Shown here in pieces: positions 37,219-46,550 of a DNA stretch of 64,000 bases. The DNA lies in assembly GCF_027622875.1 (NCBI RefSeq), contig NZ_JAPZVP010000004.1, forward strand, positions 1 through 64,000, given 5' to 3'. The notes under the pieces were generated by a model. It did not search any database. It worked only from the letters and a program-made list of their open reading frames with translations, and had not been told where the DNA came from. Position 1 is the first letter of the stretch. Each line of letters opens with the position of its first letter. The position numbers and the translations under genes were made by a program. Source of the stretch: Glycomyces luteolus (GTDB taxonomy: Bacteria; Actinomycetota; Actinomycetes; Mycobacteriales; Micromonosporaceae).

Positions 37219-38418
37219 CTACTTGTCGTCGCCCTGCTGCCCAAGGGCGCCGCCGAGGGCGCCGCTGACCAGACCGCTGAGATTGCGCAGGGTCTCCTGC
37301 ACCTGGTCCCGCTTGGCGGTGAGCTCGGCCACCTTGGTCTCGGCGTCGGTCGTGACGCGCTCGGCGTCCGACTTGGCGTCGGCCAGCAGGCGCTCGGCCT
37401 CGGACTTGGCGTCGGAGACGAGCTTCTGCGCGTCCTTCTTGGCCTTGCTGGTGGTCTCCTGCGCGTAGTTGTCGGCCTCGGAGCGCTTCTCCTCGCCGCG
37501 GGTCTCCGCGGCCTTCGCGCGCTCTTCGGCGTCGCGGGCGCGGTTCTCGGCGTCGGAGACGAGCTTCTGGGTCTCGGCGACCGCGCGGGTGTGGCGGTCG
37601 GACTCCTCGCGCTCGGCCTTCTCCTTGCGCTCGGCGAGTTCGAGGTCGAGGGCCTGGAGGTCCTTGTCGCGCTTCTCCTTCGCCTCGGCGAAGAGCTTCG
37701 CGGCCTCGGCGCGCTTCTCCTCCGCCTCGCGGGCGGCCTTGGCGCGCAGCTGGGTGATCTCGCGGTCGGCCGTGGCACGGAGGGTCGCGACCTCGCGCTC
37801 GACGGACGCCTTGAGCTCGGCCACTTCGTGACCGGTGGCGGTGCGCAGCTGCTTGGTCTCGCGCTCGGCGTCGGCGCGGAGGGTCTCGCATTCCCGGCGG
37901 GCGTTGGTCCGCAGCTCCGCGACCTCGCGCTCGACCTGGGTGCGCAGGGTGTTGGCCTCGCGCTCGGCGTTCTGCTTCAGGGAGCCGGCCTCGCCGCGGG
38001 CGGCGTCGGTGATCTCGCGGGACTCGAGGCGGGCGGCCGAGAGGATGCCCTCGGTCTCGCGCTTCGCCTCGGCGCGGTGCTCGTTGGCCTGCTCCTCGGC
38101 CAGCCGCAGGATCTGCTCGACCCGGGTGCCGAGTCCGGAGAGCGTCGGGCGGGTGTTCTCCTCGAGCTGCTTCTGCTGCTCGGCGAGACGCTGCTCGAGA
38201 CCCTGGATGCGCTGCTCAGCCTGGCGCAGACGACGCTGGGCGTCCGTCATCCGCTGCTCGGCCTCGGTCCGCTGCGACTCGGTCTGCTTCAGCTTGCCGA
38301 GGTTCTTCGAGATGAACTCATCCACCTGGTGACGGTCGTAACCCCGCAACTGGACGGGGAACTCCGGCACCGATTGGTCGTTGTCGAAAAAGGTACTGCT
38401 GGAGGGCTGCTGCGACAT
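37219..38418 (-). CDS. FilP-like coiled-coil cytoskeletal protein with DivIVA-like N-terminus
   Basis: 399 residues. FPVQLRGYDRHQVDEFISKNLGKL (about 20-43) is DivIVA-like, then TLSGLGTRVEQILRLAEEQANE, a signature shared with Streptomyces FilP, then continuous heptads (about 45-380) and a short C-terminal GALGGALGQQGDDK. Likely self-assembles or is recruited to the hyphal or cell tip together with DivIVA. A 10-bp direct repeat (ACTTGTCGTC) spans the stop codon and recurs 19 bp further on. The region 38419-38677 beyond the start shows no feature. Confidence 0.82.
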   Translation of the reverse strand: MSQQPSSSTFFDNDQSVPEFPVQLRGYDRHQVDEFISKNLGKLKQTESQRTEAEQRMTDAQRRLRQAEQRIQGLEQRLAEQQKQLEENTRPTLSGLGTRVEQILRLAEEQANEHRAEAKRETEGILSAARLESREITDAARGEAGSLKQNAEREANTLRTQVEREVAELRTNARRECETLRADAERETKQLRTATGHEVAELKASVEREVATLRATADREITQLRAKAAREAEEKRAEAAKLFAEAKEKRDKDLQALDLELAERKEKAEREESDRHTRAVAETQKLVSDAENRARDAEERAKAAETRGEEKRSEADNYAQETTSKAKKDAQKLVSDAKSEAERLLADAKSDAERVTTDAETKVAELTAKRDQVQETLRNLSGLVSGALGGALGQQGDDK

Positions 38419-38677
38419 GGACCAATACTCGCAGACGCGACCGCGAATGTCGACAGCAAGGTCAGGGGTTTATGAGGGGCGAACCACCCGCAACACTAGC
38501 CGCAAAACGGGCGAAATCCTTGAAACGACACGGAACTCGTGCACGGTGAAGTTTCGGTGTCCTCCAGGTGTCACCCGAATGGCGTCGTCCGGCGAAGCCT
38601 GCGAGCCGGAAACGGGCACAGCTCCGACAGCGACCGTGCCGGAGCCGTCGCGCTCCGGCAGCGGACCTGCAAGGGCC

Positions 38678-39106
38678 CTATGCGGGTTCGACGAGTTCGA
38701 TGAGGACGCCCCCGGCGTCCTTCGGGTGCACGAAGTTGATCTTGGAGCCTGCAGTGCCTTGGCGCGCTTCGTCGTACAGCAGCCGGCAGCCCCGCTCCCG
38801 CAGCGCGGCCGCCGCCGCCTCGACGTCCTCCACGGTGAACGCCAGCTGCTGCAGCCCCGGCCCCTTCGAGCCGATGAACTTCGCGATCGGCGAGGCCTCC
38901 CGGAGCGGCGCGAGCAGCTGCACCTGCGCCCCGCCCTCCGGCCACGCGACCATCGCCTCGACCACGCCCTGCGCCTCGTTCACCTCGCGGTGCACCTCGG
39001 TGCCGCCGAGCGCCCCGACGTACCAATCCAGGGCTCCCGCCAGGTCCGGGACCGCGATCCCGACGTGATCGATGCGCCGCAAGCCGATTCCCTCAGTGAA
39101 CGTCAT
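38678..39106 (-). CDS. mce: Methylmalonyl-CoA epimerase
   Basis: 142-residue VOC-fold metalloenzyme that interconverts (R)- and (S)-methylmalonyl-CoA. Motifs: RIDHVGIAVPDL (metal His), GGAQVQLLAP, GLQQLAFTVEDV (second His position replaced by Gln-Leu context as written) and GGVLIELVEP (metal Glu). The ATG at 39106 is leaderless: TACCCT (complement of 39114-39119) ends 7 nt upstream on the minus strand. The neighbours thiolase and meaB belong to the same acyl-CoA metabolism. Confidence 0.9.
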   Translation of the reverse strand: MTFTEGIGLRRIDHVGIAVPDLAGALDWYVGALGGTEVHREVNEAQGVVEAMVAWPEGGAQVQLLAPLREASPIAKFIGSKGPGLQQLAFTVEDVEAAAAALRERGCRLLYDEARQGTAGSKINFVHPKDAGGVLIELVEPA

Positions 39107-39113
39107 ACCATCG

Positions 39114-39119
39114 AGGGTA
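39114..39119 (-). promoter_or_regulatory. -10 box for leaderless mce
   Basis: On the minus strand TACCCT ends 7 nt before the ATG at 39106. It decides the start against an upstream TTG at 39127. Confidence 0.6.
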
Positions 39120-39138
39120 TCGACCAACGGAGGTCTCC

Positions 39139-40299
39139 ATGAACGACGACAACACCGTCATCCTCGCCAGTGCCCGGACACCCATCGGGCGCTTCAACGG
39201 CGCGCTCGCCGACATCCCCGCCACGGATCTGGCCGGGACTGCCATCAGAGCAGCGCTCGAGCGGGCCGGCGTCGCCCCCGAACGGGTCGACCAGGTGATC
39301 CTCGGGCAGGTCCTGCCGGCCGGATGCGGCCAGAACCCCGCCCGCCAGGCCGCCGTCGCGGCCGGGCTGCCCATGAGCATCCCGTCGCTCTCGGTCAACA
39401 AGGTCTGCCTCTCGGGGCTCACCGCCGTGGGCCTGGCCGACCAGCTCCTGCGCGGCGGCGCCGCCGACGTGATCGTCGCGGGGGGCATGGAGTCGATGAG
39501 CCGCGCGCCGCACCTGCTGCCGGGCTCGCGCCGCGGCTTCAAGTACGGCGGGGCGGTGCTCCTCGACCACCTGGCCCACGACGGCCTCACCGACGCCTAC
39601 GACGGCATCTCCATGGGCGAGTCCACCGAGCGCCACCTCAAGGGCCGCTCGATCACCCGCGAGGACCAGGACGCCTTCGCCGCCTACTCGCACCAGCGGG
39701 CCGCCAAGGCCGCCGAGCGCCTCGCCGAGGAGATCACCTCGGTCGAGACCCGCAAGGGCCTGGTGGACGCCGACGAGGGCGTCAGGCCCGAGTCGACCGC
39801 CGCGGGCCTGGGCCAGCTGCGCCCGGCCTTCACCGAGAACGGCACCATCACCGCCGCCACGGCCTCGCAGATCTCCGACGGCGCCTCTGCGCTCGTCCTG
39901 ACCAAGAAGTCCACCGCCGTGGCGAACGGCTGGGCCTGGACCGCCGAGATCCTCGCGTACGCCACCGTGGCCGGGCCCGACAACTCGCTGCTCGACCAGC
40001 CCGCCAACGCGATCGCCAAGGCCCTCGCGACGGCCGGCGTCGCGGCCGCCGACCTCGACGTGGTCGAGATGAACGAGGCGTTCGCCGCGGTCGTCCTGGC
40101 CTCGGCCGAGTCGCTGGGCGTCGACCTGGAGAAGGTCAACCCCGACGGCGGCGCGATCGCGCTCGGGCACCCGATCGGGGCCTCCGGAGCGCGCCTCGCG
40201 CAGACCCTCGCCCGCCAGCTCGGCCCCGGCCGGCTGGGTGCGGCCGGTCTCTGCGGCGGTGGCGGCCAAGGCGACGCGATCGTCCTCAAGGGAGCTTGA
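39139..40299 (+). CDS. Acetyl-CoA C-acetyltransferase (thiolase)
   Basis: 386 residues; condenses two acetyl-CoA to acetoacetyl-CoA or runs in reverse. The acylated Cys is in NKVCLSGLTAV (about residue 88), the catalytic His in GHPIGASGAR (about 345) and the second Cys in GLCGGGGQGDA (about 375). The start ATG has GGAGG 7 nt upstream. It is divergent from mce and its stop overlaps the meaB start (TGATG). Confidence 0.94.
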   Translation: MNDDNTVILASARTPIGRFNGALADIPATDLAGTAIRAALERAGVAPERVDQVILGQVLPAGCGQNPARQAAVAAGLPMSIPSLSVNKVCLSGLTAVGLADQLLRGGAADVIVAGGMESMSRAPHLLPGSRRGFKYGGAVLLDHLAHDGLTDAYDGISMGESTERHLKGRSITREDQDAFAAYSHQRAAKAAERLAEEITSVETRKGLVDADEGVRPESTAAGLGQLRPAFTENGTITAATASQISDGASALVLTKKSTAVANGWAWTAEILAYATVAGPDNSLLDQPANAIAKALATAGVAAADLDVVEMNEAFAAVVLASAESLGVDLEKVNPDGGAIALGHPIGASGARLAQTLARQLGPGRLGAAGLCGGGGQGDAIVLKGA

Positions 40300-41219
40300 T
40301 GCCAGTCGCCGACCTGGTGGCGGCGGCCCGGGCGGGAGACCGCCGGGCCACCGCCCGCCTCATCACCGCCGTCGAGAACGGCACCGCCGACGCCCCGGAG
40401 ATCGCGCGCCTCGTCAAAGGCGGCGACGCCACGATCGTCGGCGTCACCGGCTCGCCCGGCGTCGGCAAGTCCACGCTCGTCTCCGCGCTGATCGCCGCCT
40501 GGCGCGAGGCGGGTCTTCGCGTCGGCGTGCTCGCCGTGGACCCCTCGAGCCCGTTCAGCGGCGGCGCGATCCTCGGCGACCGGGTGCGCATGGCCGACCA
40601 CGCCCTCGACCCGGGCGTCTACATCCGCTCCATCGCCACCCGCGGCCACCTCGGCGGCCTCGCCGCCACCACCGGCGCGGCCGTGCGGCTCCTCGAGGGC
40701 ATCGGCTTCGACGTGGTCATCGTCGAGACCGTCGGCGTCGGCCAGGCCGAGGTCGAGATCGCGTCCCTCGCCGACACCACGCTGCTCCTGCTCGCCCCCG
40801 GCATGGGCGACGGCATCCAGGCCGTCAAGGCCGGGGTCGTGGAGATCGCCGACGTCTACGTGGTGAACAAGGCCGACCGGCCCGGCGCCGACGGCACCGT
40901 GCGCGACCTCCGCGCCCTCATGAGCCTCGTCCGCCGCGAACCGGGCGAATGGCGCCAGCCGATCTGCAGCACCGTCGCCTCCGAAGCGAAGGGCATCGAC
41001 GACCTCGTGGCCGCCATCACCAAGCACCGCGACTGGCTCGCGGGCGGCGACCACCTCGCCGTCCACCGCCGCCGCCGCGCGGCCGCCGAGATCCGCGCCC
41101 GCGTGGACGCCGAGCTCCGGCGCCGGTACACGGTGAGCGAGGCGCTCGCCGAACAGGTCGCGAACGGTGAAACGGATGTGGCGAGCGCGGCCCGGAGGGT
41201 GCTGGGCGACACCACGTAA
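40299..41219 (+). CDS. meaB: Methylmalonyl-CoA mutase-associated GTPase MeaB
   Basis: 306-residue G3E-family GTPase that protects and loads B12 on methylmalonyl-CoA mutase. Motifs: P-loop GVTGSPGVGKSTL, switch region VLAVDPSSPFSGGAILGDRVRM, IVETVGVGQAE (Walker B-like) and NKAD. A Zn/dimer arm follows. The mutase itself is not in the window. Confidence 0.94.
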   Translation: MPVADLVAAARAGDRRATARLITAVENGTADAPEIARLVKGGDATIVGVTGSPGVGKSTLVSALIAAWREAGLRVGVLAVDPSSPFSGGAILGDRVRMADHALDPGVYIRSIATRGHLGGLAATTGAAVRLLEGIGFDVVIVETVGVGQAEVEIASLADTTLLLLAPGMGDGIQAVKAGVVEIADVYVVNKADRPGADGTVRDLRALMSLVRREPGEWRQPICSTVASEAKGIDDLVAAITKHRDWLAGGDHLAVHRRRRAAAEIRARVDAELRRRYTVSEALAEQVANGETDVASAARRVLGDTT

Positions 41220-41249
41220 ACCGCTTCGCGTCCCGCCATCCGCGCTACA

Positions 41250-41255
41250 TACACT
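41250..41255 (+). promoter_or_regulatory. -10 box for leaderless valS
   Basis: TACACT ends 6 nt before the GTG at 41262. Confidence 0.6.
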
Positions 41256-41261
41256 GGACTG

Positions 41262-43880
41262 GTGACAGACGAAGCGAAGCAGACACCGGACCTGGAAACC
41301 CATCTCCCGAAGACGTACGCGCCCGTAGAGGTAGAGGCGCGTCGCTACGAGAAGTGGGTAGCCGACGGTCGCTTCAAGGCTTCCGACGACTCGGACCGCG
41401 ACCCCTACGCGATCGTGATCCCGCCGCCGAACGTGACCGGCCAGCTGCACCTCGGGCACGCGCTCAACCACACCCTCATCGACTGGATGGTGCGCCGCGA
41501 GCGCATGCGCGGCAAGGAGGCCCTGTTCCTGCCGGGCACCGACCACGCCGGGATCTCGACCCAGAACGTGGTGGAGCGCCAGCTCGCCGACAAGGAGGGC
41601 CTGTCGCGGCACGACCTGGGCCGCGAGGCGTTCGTGGCGAAGGCGTGGGAGTGGAAGGACACCTACCACGAGCGCATCACCTCGCAGATGAAGAAGATCG
41701 GCGACGGCGTCGACTGGGACCGCGAGCGGTTCACCCTCGACGAGGGCCTGTCGAACGCCGTGCAGACGATGTTCAAGCGCATGTACGACGACGGCATGAT
41801 CTACCGCGCCGAGCGCATCATCAACTGGTGCCCGCGCTGCATGACCGCGCTCTCCGACGCCGAGGTGGAGCACCAGGACGACGCGGGCGAGCTCGTGTCG
41901 ATGCGCTACGGGGAGGGTGACGAGTCGATCGTGGTCGCCACGACCCGGCTCGAGACGATGCTCGGCGACACCGCCGTGGCCGTCCACCCCGACGACGAGC
42001 GCTACCGCCACATGCTCGGCACCACCGTGGAGGTCCCGTTCACCGGCCGCCGCATCCCGATCGTGGCCGACGCGCACGTCGACCCCGAGTTCGGGACCGG
42101 CGCGGTGAAGGTGACCCCGGCGCACGACCCGAACGACTTCGCGATCGGCCAGCGCCACGACCTGGAGTCGATCCTCATCATGGACGAGCGCGGCGTGATC
42201 ACCGCGCACGGCCCGTTCCAGGGGCTCGACCGGTTCGAGGCGCGTTCGGCGATCGCCGCCGCGCTGCGGGCCGAGGGCCGGATCGTGACCGAGAAGCGCC
42301 CGTACATGCACGCCGTCGGCCACTGCGAACGCTGCGACACCACGGTGGAGCCGCGCCTGTCGCTCCAGTGGTTCGTGAAGGTGGAGCGCCTGGCGAAGCT
42401 GGCCGGGGACGCGGTGCGCAACGGCGAGACGAAGATCTACCCGCCCGAGATGGAGAAGCGCTACTTCTCGTGGGTGGACAACCTGCTCGACTGGTGCATC
42501 TCGCGCCAGCTGTGGTGGGGCCACCGCATCCCGATCTGGTACGGCCCCAACGGGGAAGAGATCTGCGTGGGCCCGGGCGAGACCGCTCCTGAGGGCTACA
42601 CGCAGGACCCGGACGTGCTCGACACCTGGTTCTCCTCGGGGCTGTGGCCGTTCTCGACGTTCGGCTGGCCGGAGGAGACTCCTGCGCTCGACAAGTTCTA
42701 TCCGACGGCCGCGCTCATCACCGGCTGGGACATCATCTTCTTCTGGGTGGTGCGGATGATGATGTTCGGGACCTATGCCATGGGCAAGGCCCCGTTCGCC
42801 GAGGTGGTCCTGCACGGCCTGCTCCGGGACAAGAACGGGGTCAAGATGTCGAAGACCCTGGGCAACGGCATCGACCCGCTCGAGGTGGTCGACAAGTACG
42901 GGGCTGACGCGCTGCGGTTCATGCTGGCGCGCGAGGCCAACCCGGGTGCGGACGGCATCGCCTCGATCGAGCTGGCCGAGGTCGCGAGGAACTTCTGCAA
43001 CAAGCTGTGGAACGGCACCCGCTTCGCGCTCATGAGCGGCGCCACGGTGGAGGGCGACCTGCCCTCGGACCTGTCGCTCATCGACCGGTGGGTCCTCTCG
43101 CGCCTGTCGGGCACCGTCGCCACGGTGGACGCCCACCTGGAGCAGTACGAGTTCGCGAAGGCGATGGACGTGCTCTACCACTTCGCGTGGGACGACGTGT
43201 TCGACGTGTACCTGGAGCTGACGAAGCCGGTGCTGGCCGCGGGCGGCCAGGCCGCCGAGGACACCCGCCGGGTGCTCGGCCACGTCTTCGACCAGCTGCT
43301 GCGCCTGCTGCACCCGGTGATCCCGTTCGTCACGGAGGAGCTGTGGCTGACGCTGACCGGCACTGAGGAGCAGGGCGACTCGCTGACCGTGGCCGCCTGG
43401 CCCACCCCGTCCGGTGCGGACGAGGAGGCCGAACGGCTCGTGGCCGCGATGCAGCACGTGGTCGTCGAGGTGCGCCGCTTCCGCTCGGACCAGGGCGTCA
43501 AGCCCAACCAGCGGGTGGCCGCGCGCATCACCGGCCTCGACGCGGCGGGACTGGGCGACCAGGAATGGCTCATCCGCTCCTTCGTGAAGCTCGACGCCGA
43601 GCCCGAGGGTTTCGCGCCGACCGCCGAGCTGGCGGTGTCCGGCCAGGTCACGGTCGCGCTCGACACGTCGGGGACGATCGACGTCGCGGCCGAGCGGGCC
43701 CGTCTCGACAAGGCCCTCAAGGCCGCTGAGAAGGAGCTGGCCGGGACGACCGGGAAGCTCGGCAACGAGGCGTTCCTGGCGAAGGCGCCCGATGCCGTGG
43801 TCGACAAGATCAAGGCGCGCAAGGCGACCGCCGAGGCCGACATCGCGCGCATCACGGCGCAGCTCGAACGACTGGCGTAG
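41262..43880 (+). CDS. valS: Valyl-tRNA synthetase
   Basis: 872-residue class I synthetase. The HIGH signature is HLGH in PPPNVTGQLHLGHALNHT (about residue 55). Editing (CP1) domain contains TTRLETMLGDTAV. KMSKS is KMSKT in GVKMSKTLGNGIDP. A C-terminal anticodon-binding domain and a coiled-coil tRNA arm (AERARLDKALKAAEKELAGTTGKLGNEAFLAKAP) end the protein. Complete and undisturbed. Confidence 0.96.
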   Translation: MTDEAKQTPDLETHLPKTYAPVEVEARRYEKWVADGRFKASDDSDRDPYAIVIPPPNVTGQLHLGHALNHTLIDWMVRRERMRGKEALFLPGTDHAGISTQNVVERQLADKEGLSRHDLGREAFVAKAWEWKDTYHERITSQMKKIGDGVDWDRERFTLDEGLSNAVQTMFKRMYDDGMIYRAERIINWCPRCMTALSDAEVEHQDDAGELVSMRYGEGDESIVVATTRLETMLGDTAVAVHPDDERYRHMLGTTVEVPFTGRRIPIVADAHVDPEFGTGAVKVTPAHDPNDFAIGQRHDLESILIMDERGVITAHGPFQGLDRFEARSAIAAALRAEGRIVTEKRPYMHAVGHCERCDTTVEPRLSLQWFVKVERLAKLAGDAVRNGETKIYPPEMEKRYFSWVDNLLDWCISRQLWWGHRIPIWYGPNGEEICVGPGETAPEGYTQDPDVLDTWFSSGLWPFSTFGWPEETPALDKFYPTAALITGWDIIFFWVVRMMMFGTYAMGKAPFAEVVLHGLLRDKNGVKMSKTLGNGIDPLEVVDKYGADALRFMLAREANPGADGIASIELAEVARNFCNKLWNGTRFALMSGATVEGDLPSDLSLIDRWVLSRLSGTVATVDAHLEQYEFAKAMDVLYHFAWDDVFDVYLELTKPVLAAGGQAAEDTRRVLGHVFDQLLRLLHPVIPFVTEELWLTLTGTEEQGDSLTVAAWPTPSGADEEAERLVAAMQHVVVEVRRFRSDQGVKPNQRVAARITGLDAAGLGDQEWLIRSFVKLDAEPEGFAPTAELAVSGQVTVALDTSGTIDVAAERARLDKALKAAEKELAGTTGKLGNEAFLAKAPDAVVDKIKARKATAEADIARITAQLERLA

Positions 43881-43885
43881 GCGAA

Positions 43886-43914
43886 GGGCGGCCGCCCGGC
43901 TCGGGCGGCCGCCC
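43886..43914 (+). terminator. Terminator between valS and folC
   Basis: GGGCGGCCGCCC repeated in inverse (itself palindromic) with loop GGCTC, 5 nt after the valS stop. Confidence 0.75.
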
Positions 43915-43958
43915 GACGCTTCGCGAACGTATGGCTCGCAAGCAGGGGGACAACCACA

Positions 43959-45296
43959 GTGAACGCCGAACTGGCGCAAGTCGAGGCGCTTCTCGAAGCC
44001 CGCGGGTTCTCCCGCTGGGACTTCACGCTCGACCGCATCAAGCAGCTGCTCGACATGATGGGCGACCCGCAGCGGGCGTTCCGCTCGGTGCACGTCACGG
44101 GCACCAACGGCAAGACCTCGACCTCGCGGATGATCGAGCGGCTCCTGCGCGGGCACGGGCTGCGCACCGGCATGTTCACCTCGCCGCACCTCAACTCCGT
44201 GAACGAGCGCATCGCGATCGACGGCGAGCCCATCAGCCCTGACAAGCTCGCCGCCCAGTACTACGAGATCGCGCCGCTCGCCGAGCTCGTCGACCGCGAG
44301 GCCTCCGAGCCGCTCACCTACTTCGAGATGACGGTGGCGCTCGCCATGGGCGCGTTCGCCGACACGCCGATCGACGTCGGCGTGATCGAGGTGGGCCTCG
44401 GCGGCGAGACCGACTCGACGAACATCCTGAACGCCGAGGTCGCGGTCATCACCCCGATCGGAATCGATCACACGAAGTGGCTCGGCGAGACCCTCGCCGA
44501 GATCGCGGCGATGAAGGCCGGGATCGTCCACGAGGGCTCGACGCTCGTCACCTCGACGCAGGAGCGCTCCGCGATGGAGCCGCTGCTGCGCCGCGCCAAC
44601 GCCGTCGGCGCGAAGCTCGTGCCCGAGGGCCGCGGCTTCGAGGTCACGGCCCGCGAAGTGGCCGTCGGCGGGCAGCTCATCACGATCGAGACCCGCGCCG
44701 CCCGCTACCAGGACCTGTTCCTGCCGCTCCACGGCGAATACCAGGCCCACAACGCCGCGCTCGCGCTGGCCGCCGTCGAGGTCCTGCTCGGCGCGGGCGA
44801 GCCGAAGGCGCTCGACGCGGAGGTCGTGGGCGAGGCGTTCGCGGAGTTCTCCTCGCCCGGCCGCCTCGAGGTGGTGCGGACGGCGCCGACGGTGATCCTC
44901 GACGCCGCGCACAACCCGGCGGGCATGGAGGCCATGGTGAAGGCCGTGGAGGAGGAGTTCAACTTCCGCAAGCTCGTCGGCGTCGTGGGCATGCTGGCGG
45001 ACAAGGAGACCGACCACATGCTCGAACTCCTCGAGCCGCTGCTCGACGAGATCGTGATCACGAAGTCCTCTTCGGACCGGGCGATGCCCGCGGCGACGCT
45101 CGCGAAGATCGCCAAGGAGGTCTTCGGCGAGGAGCGCGTGACGGTGCTCCCGCACATGTCGGACGCGATCGCGCGCGGCGTCGAACTCGCCGAAGAGGCC
45201 GACGACATCTACGAGTCGGGCGGCGGCGTGCTCGTCACCGGCTCGGTGTTCACCGTCGCGGACGCGCGCCAGCTCCTGGTGGGCCGCCGTGGCTGA
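43959..45296 (+). CDS. folC: Bifunctional folylpolyglutamate/dihydrofolate synthase
   Basis: 445 residues. Mur-ligase fold: P-loop VTGTNGKTSTSRMIERLL (about 47-64), SPHLNSVNERI, VIEVGLGGETDSTN (omega loop), ITPIGIDHTKWLG, HGEYQAHNAALALAA and DAAHNPAGM. Adds glutamate to folates. GTG start with GGGGGA about 8 nt upstream. Its end overlaps the DUF4233 gene by 8 bp. Confidence 0.94.
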   Translation: MNAELAQVEALLEARGFSRWDFTLDRIKQLLDMMGDPQRAFRSVHVTGTNGKTSTSRMIERLLRGHGLRTGMFTSPHLNSVNERIAIDGEPISPDKLAAQYYEIAPLAELVDREASEPLTYFEMTVALAMGAFADTPIDVGVIEVGLGGETDSTNILNAEVAVITPIGIDHTKWLGETLAEIAAMKAGIVHEGSTLVTSTQERSAMEPLLRRANAVGAKLVPEGRGFEVTAREVAVGGQLITIETRAARYQDLFLPLHGEYQAHNAALALAAVEVLLGAGEPKALDAEVVGEAFAEFSSPGRLEVVRTAPTVILDAAHNPAGMEAMVKAVEEEFNFRKLVGVVGMLADKETDHMLELLEPLLDEIVITKSSSDRAMPAATLAKIAKEVFGEERVTVLPHMSDAIARGVELAEEADDIYESGGGVLVTGSVFTVADARQLLVGRRG

Positions 45297-45702
45297 CGAC
45301 GACGAGCATGTGACCCCCGAAGAGGCCGAGGAGCCCTGGACCGAGCCCGACGAGGGCCGCTCGGGCCTGCGCGACCCGGCCCGCGCCGCGCGCAGCCTCG
45401 GGGCGATGGCGTTGAGTTTCGAGGCGCTGGCGCTGCTGCTGGCGATCGTGCCGATGCGGATGATCCTGGACGACAGCACGGTCGCGGTGGTCGCGATCCT
45501 GATCCTGGTGGTCGGCTGCGTCGCCCTGGCAGGCATGGCCCGGCGCGACTGGGTGTGGCCGGCGGGCGCGGTGCTGCAGGTCGCGGTGATCGCGTGCTGG
45601 TCGATCCACTGGGCGCTCGGCGTCGCCGGGATCGTGTTCGGCCTCGTGTGGGCCTACTGCTGGTATGTCAAGGTCGCCCTCGGGAAGCCGCCGAAACGAT
45701 GA
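45289..45702 (+). CDS. DUF4233 membrane protein
   Basis: 137 residues with an acidic N-terminus and four membrane helices (GAMALSFEALALLLAIVPM, VAVVAILILVVGCVALAGMA, WPAGAVLQVAVIACWSIHWA, GVAGIVFGLVWAYCWYVKVAL). DUF4233 proteins follow folC across actinobacteria, normally with ndk next; here ndk is 9.3 kb further on. Function unknown. Confidence 0.88.
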   Translation: MADDDEHVTPEEAEEPWTEPDEGRSGLRDPARAARSLGAMALSFEALALLLAIVPMRMILDDSTVAVVAILILVVGCVALAGMARRDWVWPAGAVLQVAVIACWSIHWALGVAGIVFGLVWAYCWYVKVALGKPPKR

Positions 45703-46223
45703 CGCTCGAACTGCGGACCGAACGGCTCCTGCTGCGGCCCTTGTCGACCGGCGACGCCGAAGCGCTCGCCGCGATCAACGCCGACCCGGAGGTCATGCGC
45801 TACATCGGGAACGGCGCGCCGCGCGATCTCGAGCAGACCGAGGCGCTGGTCGCGAAGGTCGCGTCGCACTGGGACGAGCACGGCTGGGGCGCATTCGCGG
45901 TGTGCGAGAACGACACCGGCGACCTCGTCGGCCTGGGCATCCTCGCGACCCCGTCGTTCCTGCCGGAGATCCTGCCCGCAACCGAGGTCGGATGGCGGAT
46001 CGGCCGCGACCGCTGGGGCCGCGGCTACGCGCCCGAGGCGGCGCGGGCCGTGATCGGCTTCGCGTTCGGCGACCTCGGGCTCGACCGCGTCGTCTCGTGC
46101 ATCCACAGTGAGAACGCCGCCTCGGTCCGCGTGGCCGAGAAGCTCGGCATGGCCCTGGAGCGCGAAACGATCGTCCCGGGCTACGAGGTCCCTTGCAGCG
46201 TCTACGAACTGAAGGCCCACTAG
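45699..46223 (+). CDS. GNAT family N-acetyltransferase (RimJ/RimL type), copy 1
   Basis: 174 residues. RimJ/RimL-type motifs: LRTERLLLRPLSTGDAEAL, AVCENDTGDLVGLGIL, EVGWRIGRDRWGRGYAPEAARAVIGFAF (acetyl-CoA loop RDRWGRGYA) and SENAASVRVAEKLGM. Likely acetylates a protein N-terminus or small amine. ATG overlaps the DUF4233 stop. It shares most of its length with the GNAT gene at 46959, so the two are paralogs. Its stop overlaps the opposing gene's stop (CTAG). Confidence 0.88.
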   Translation: MTLELRTERLLLRPLSTGDAEALAAINADPEVMRYIGNGAPRDLEQTEALVAKVASHWDEHGWGAFAVCENDTGDLVGLGILATPSFLPEILPATEVGWRIGRDRWGRGYAPEAARAVIGFAFGDLGLDRVVSCIHSENAASVRVAEKLGMALERETIVPGYEVPCSVYELKAH

Positions 46224-46519
46224 CAGCTCGAGCCGCCCCCGCCGGAGTCGCCGCCGCCGCTGAACCCGCCGCCCGAATCGCCGCCGCTGAACCCGCCGCC
46301 GCCCGAGTTGTCGCTGTAGCTCGGACCGCAGTCGCTGCCGCCGCCGGAGCCGCTGTCGGAACTCGAACCGGTCCAGCCCATGCCGAAGTTGTTCGCGCTG
46401 CCGTCGTAACCGCCGTGATGACGGCGCCGCCCGCCCGAGGAGGAGCGGGTCGCCACGGCCGCGATGGAGACCAGCGCGGCGATGGCGACGAGGACTATGA
46501 GGAAGACGGCGCCGCCCAT
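46220..46519 (-). CDS. Small membrane protein with Gly/Ser-rich tail ending in Cys
   Basis: 99 residues: one N-terminal helix (GGAVFLIVLVAIAALVSIAAVA), a short Arg/His-rich stretch, then a low-complexity Gly/Ser/Asp tail with a lone internal Cys and a terminal Cys. No known domain. ATG has GGGAG 7 nt upstream. It forms a pair with the gene at 46551. Confidence 0.65.
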   Translation of the reverse strand: MGGAVFLIVLVAIAALVSIAAVATRSSSGGRRRHHGGYDGSANNFGMGWTGSSSDSGSGGGSDCGPSYSDNSGGGGFSGGDSGGGFSGGGDSGGGGSSC

Positions 46520-46550
46520 CAGGACTCCCTAGGGGTAGAGGATCGAGGAT

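Noticed and set aside
39684-45536. A 1950-codon open frame on the minus strand
   Set aside because: It runs antisense through thiolase, meaB, valS and folC. Long antisense frames are expected in high-GC DNA with GC-rich third positions, and its protein is low-complexity Arg/Val/Gly-rich with no domain.
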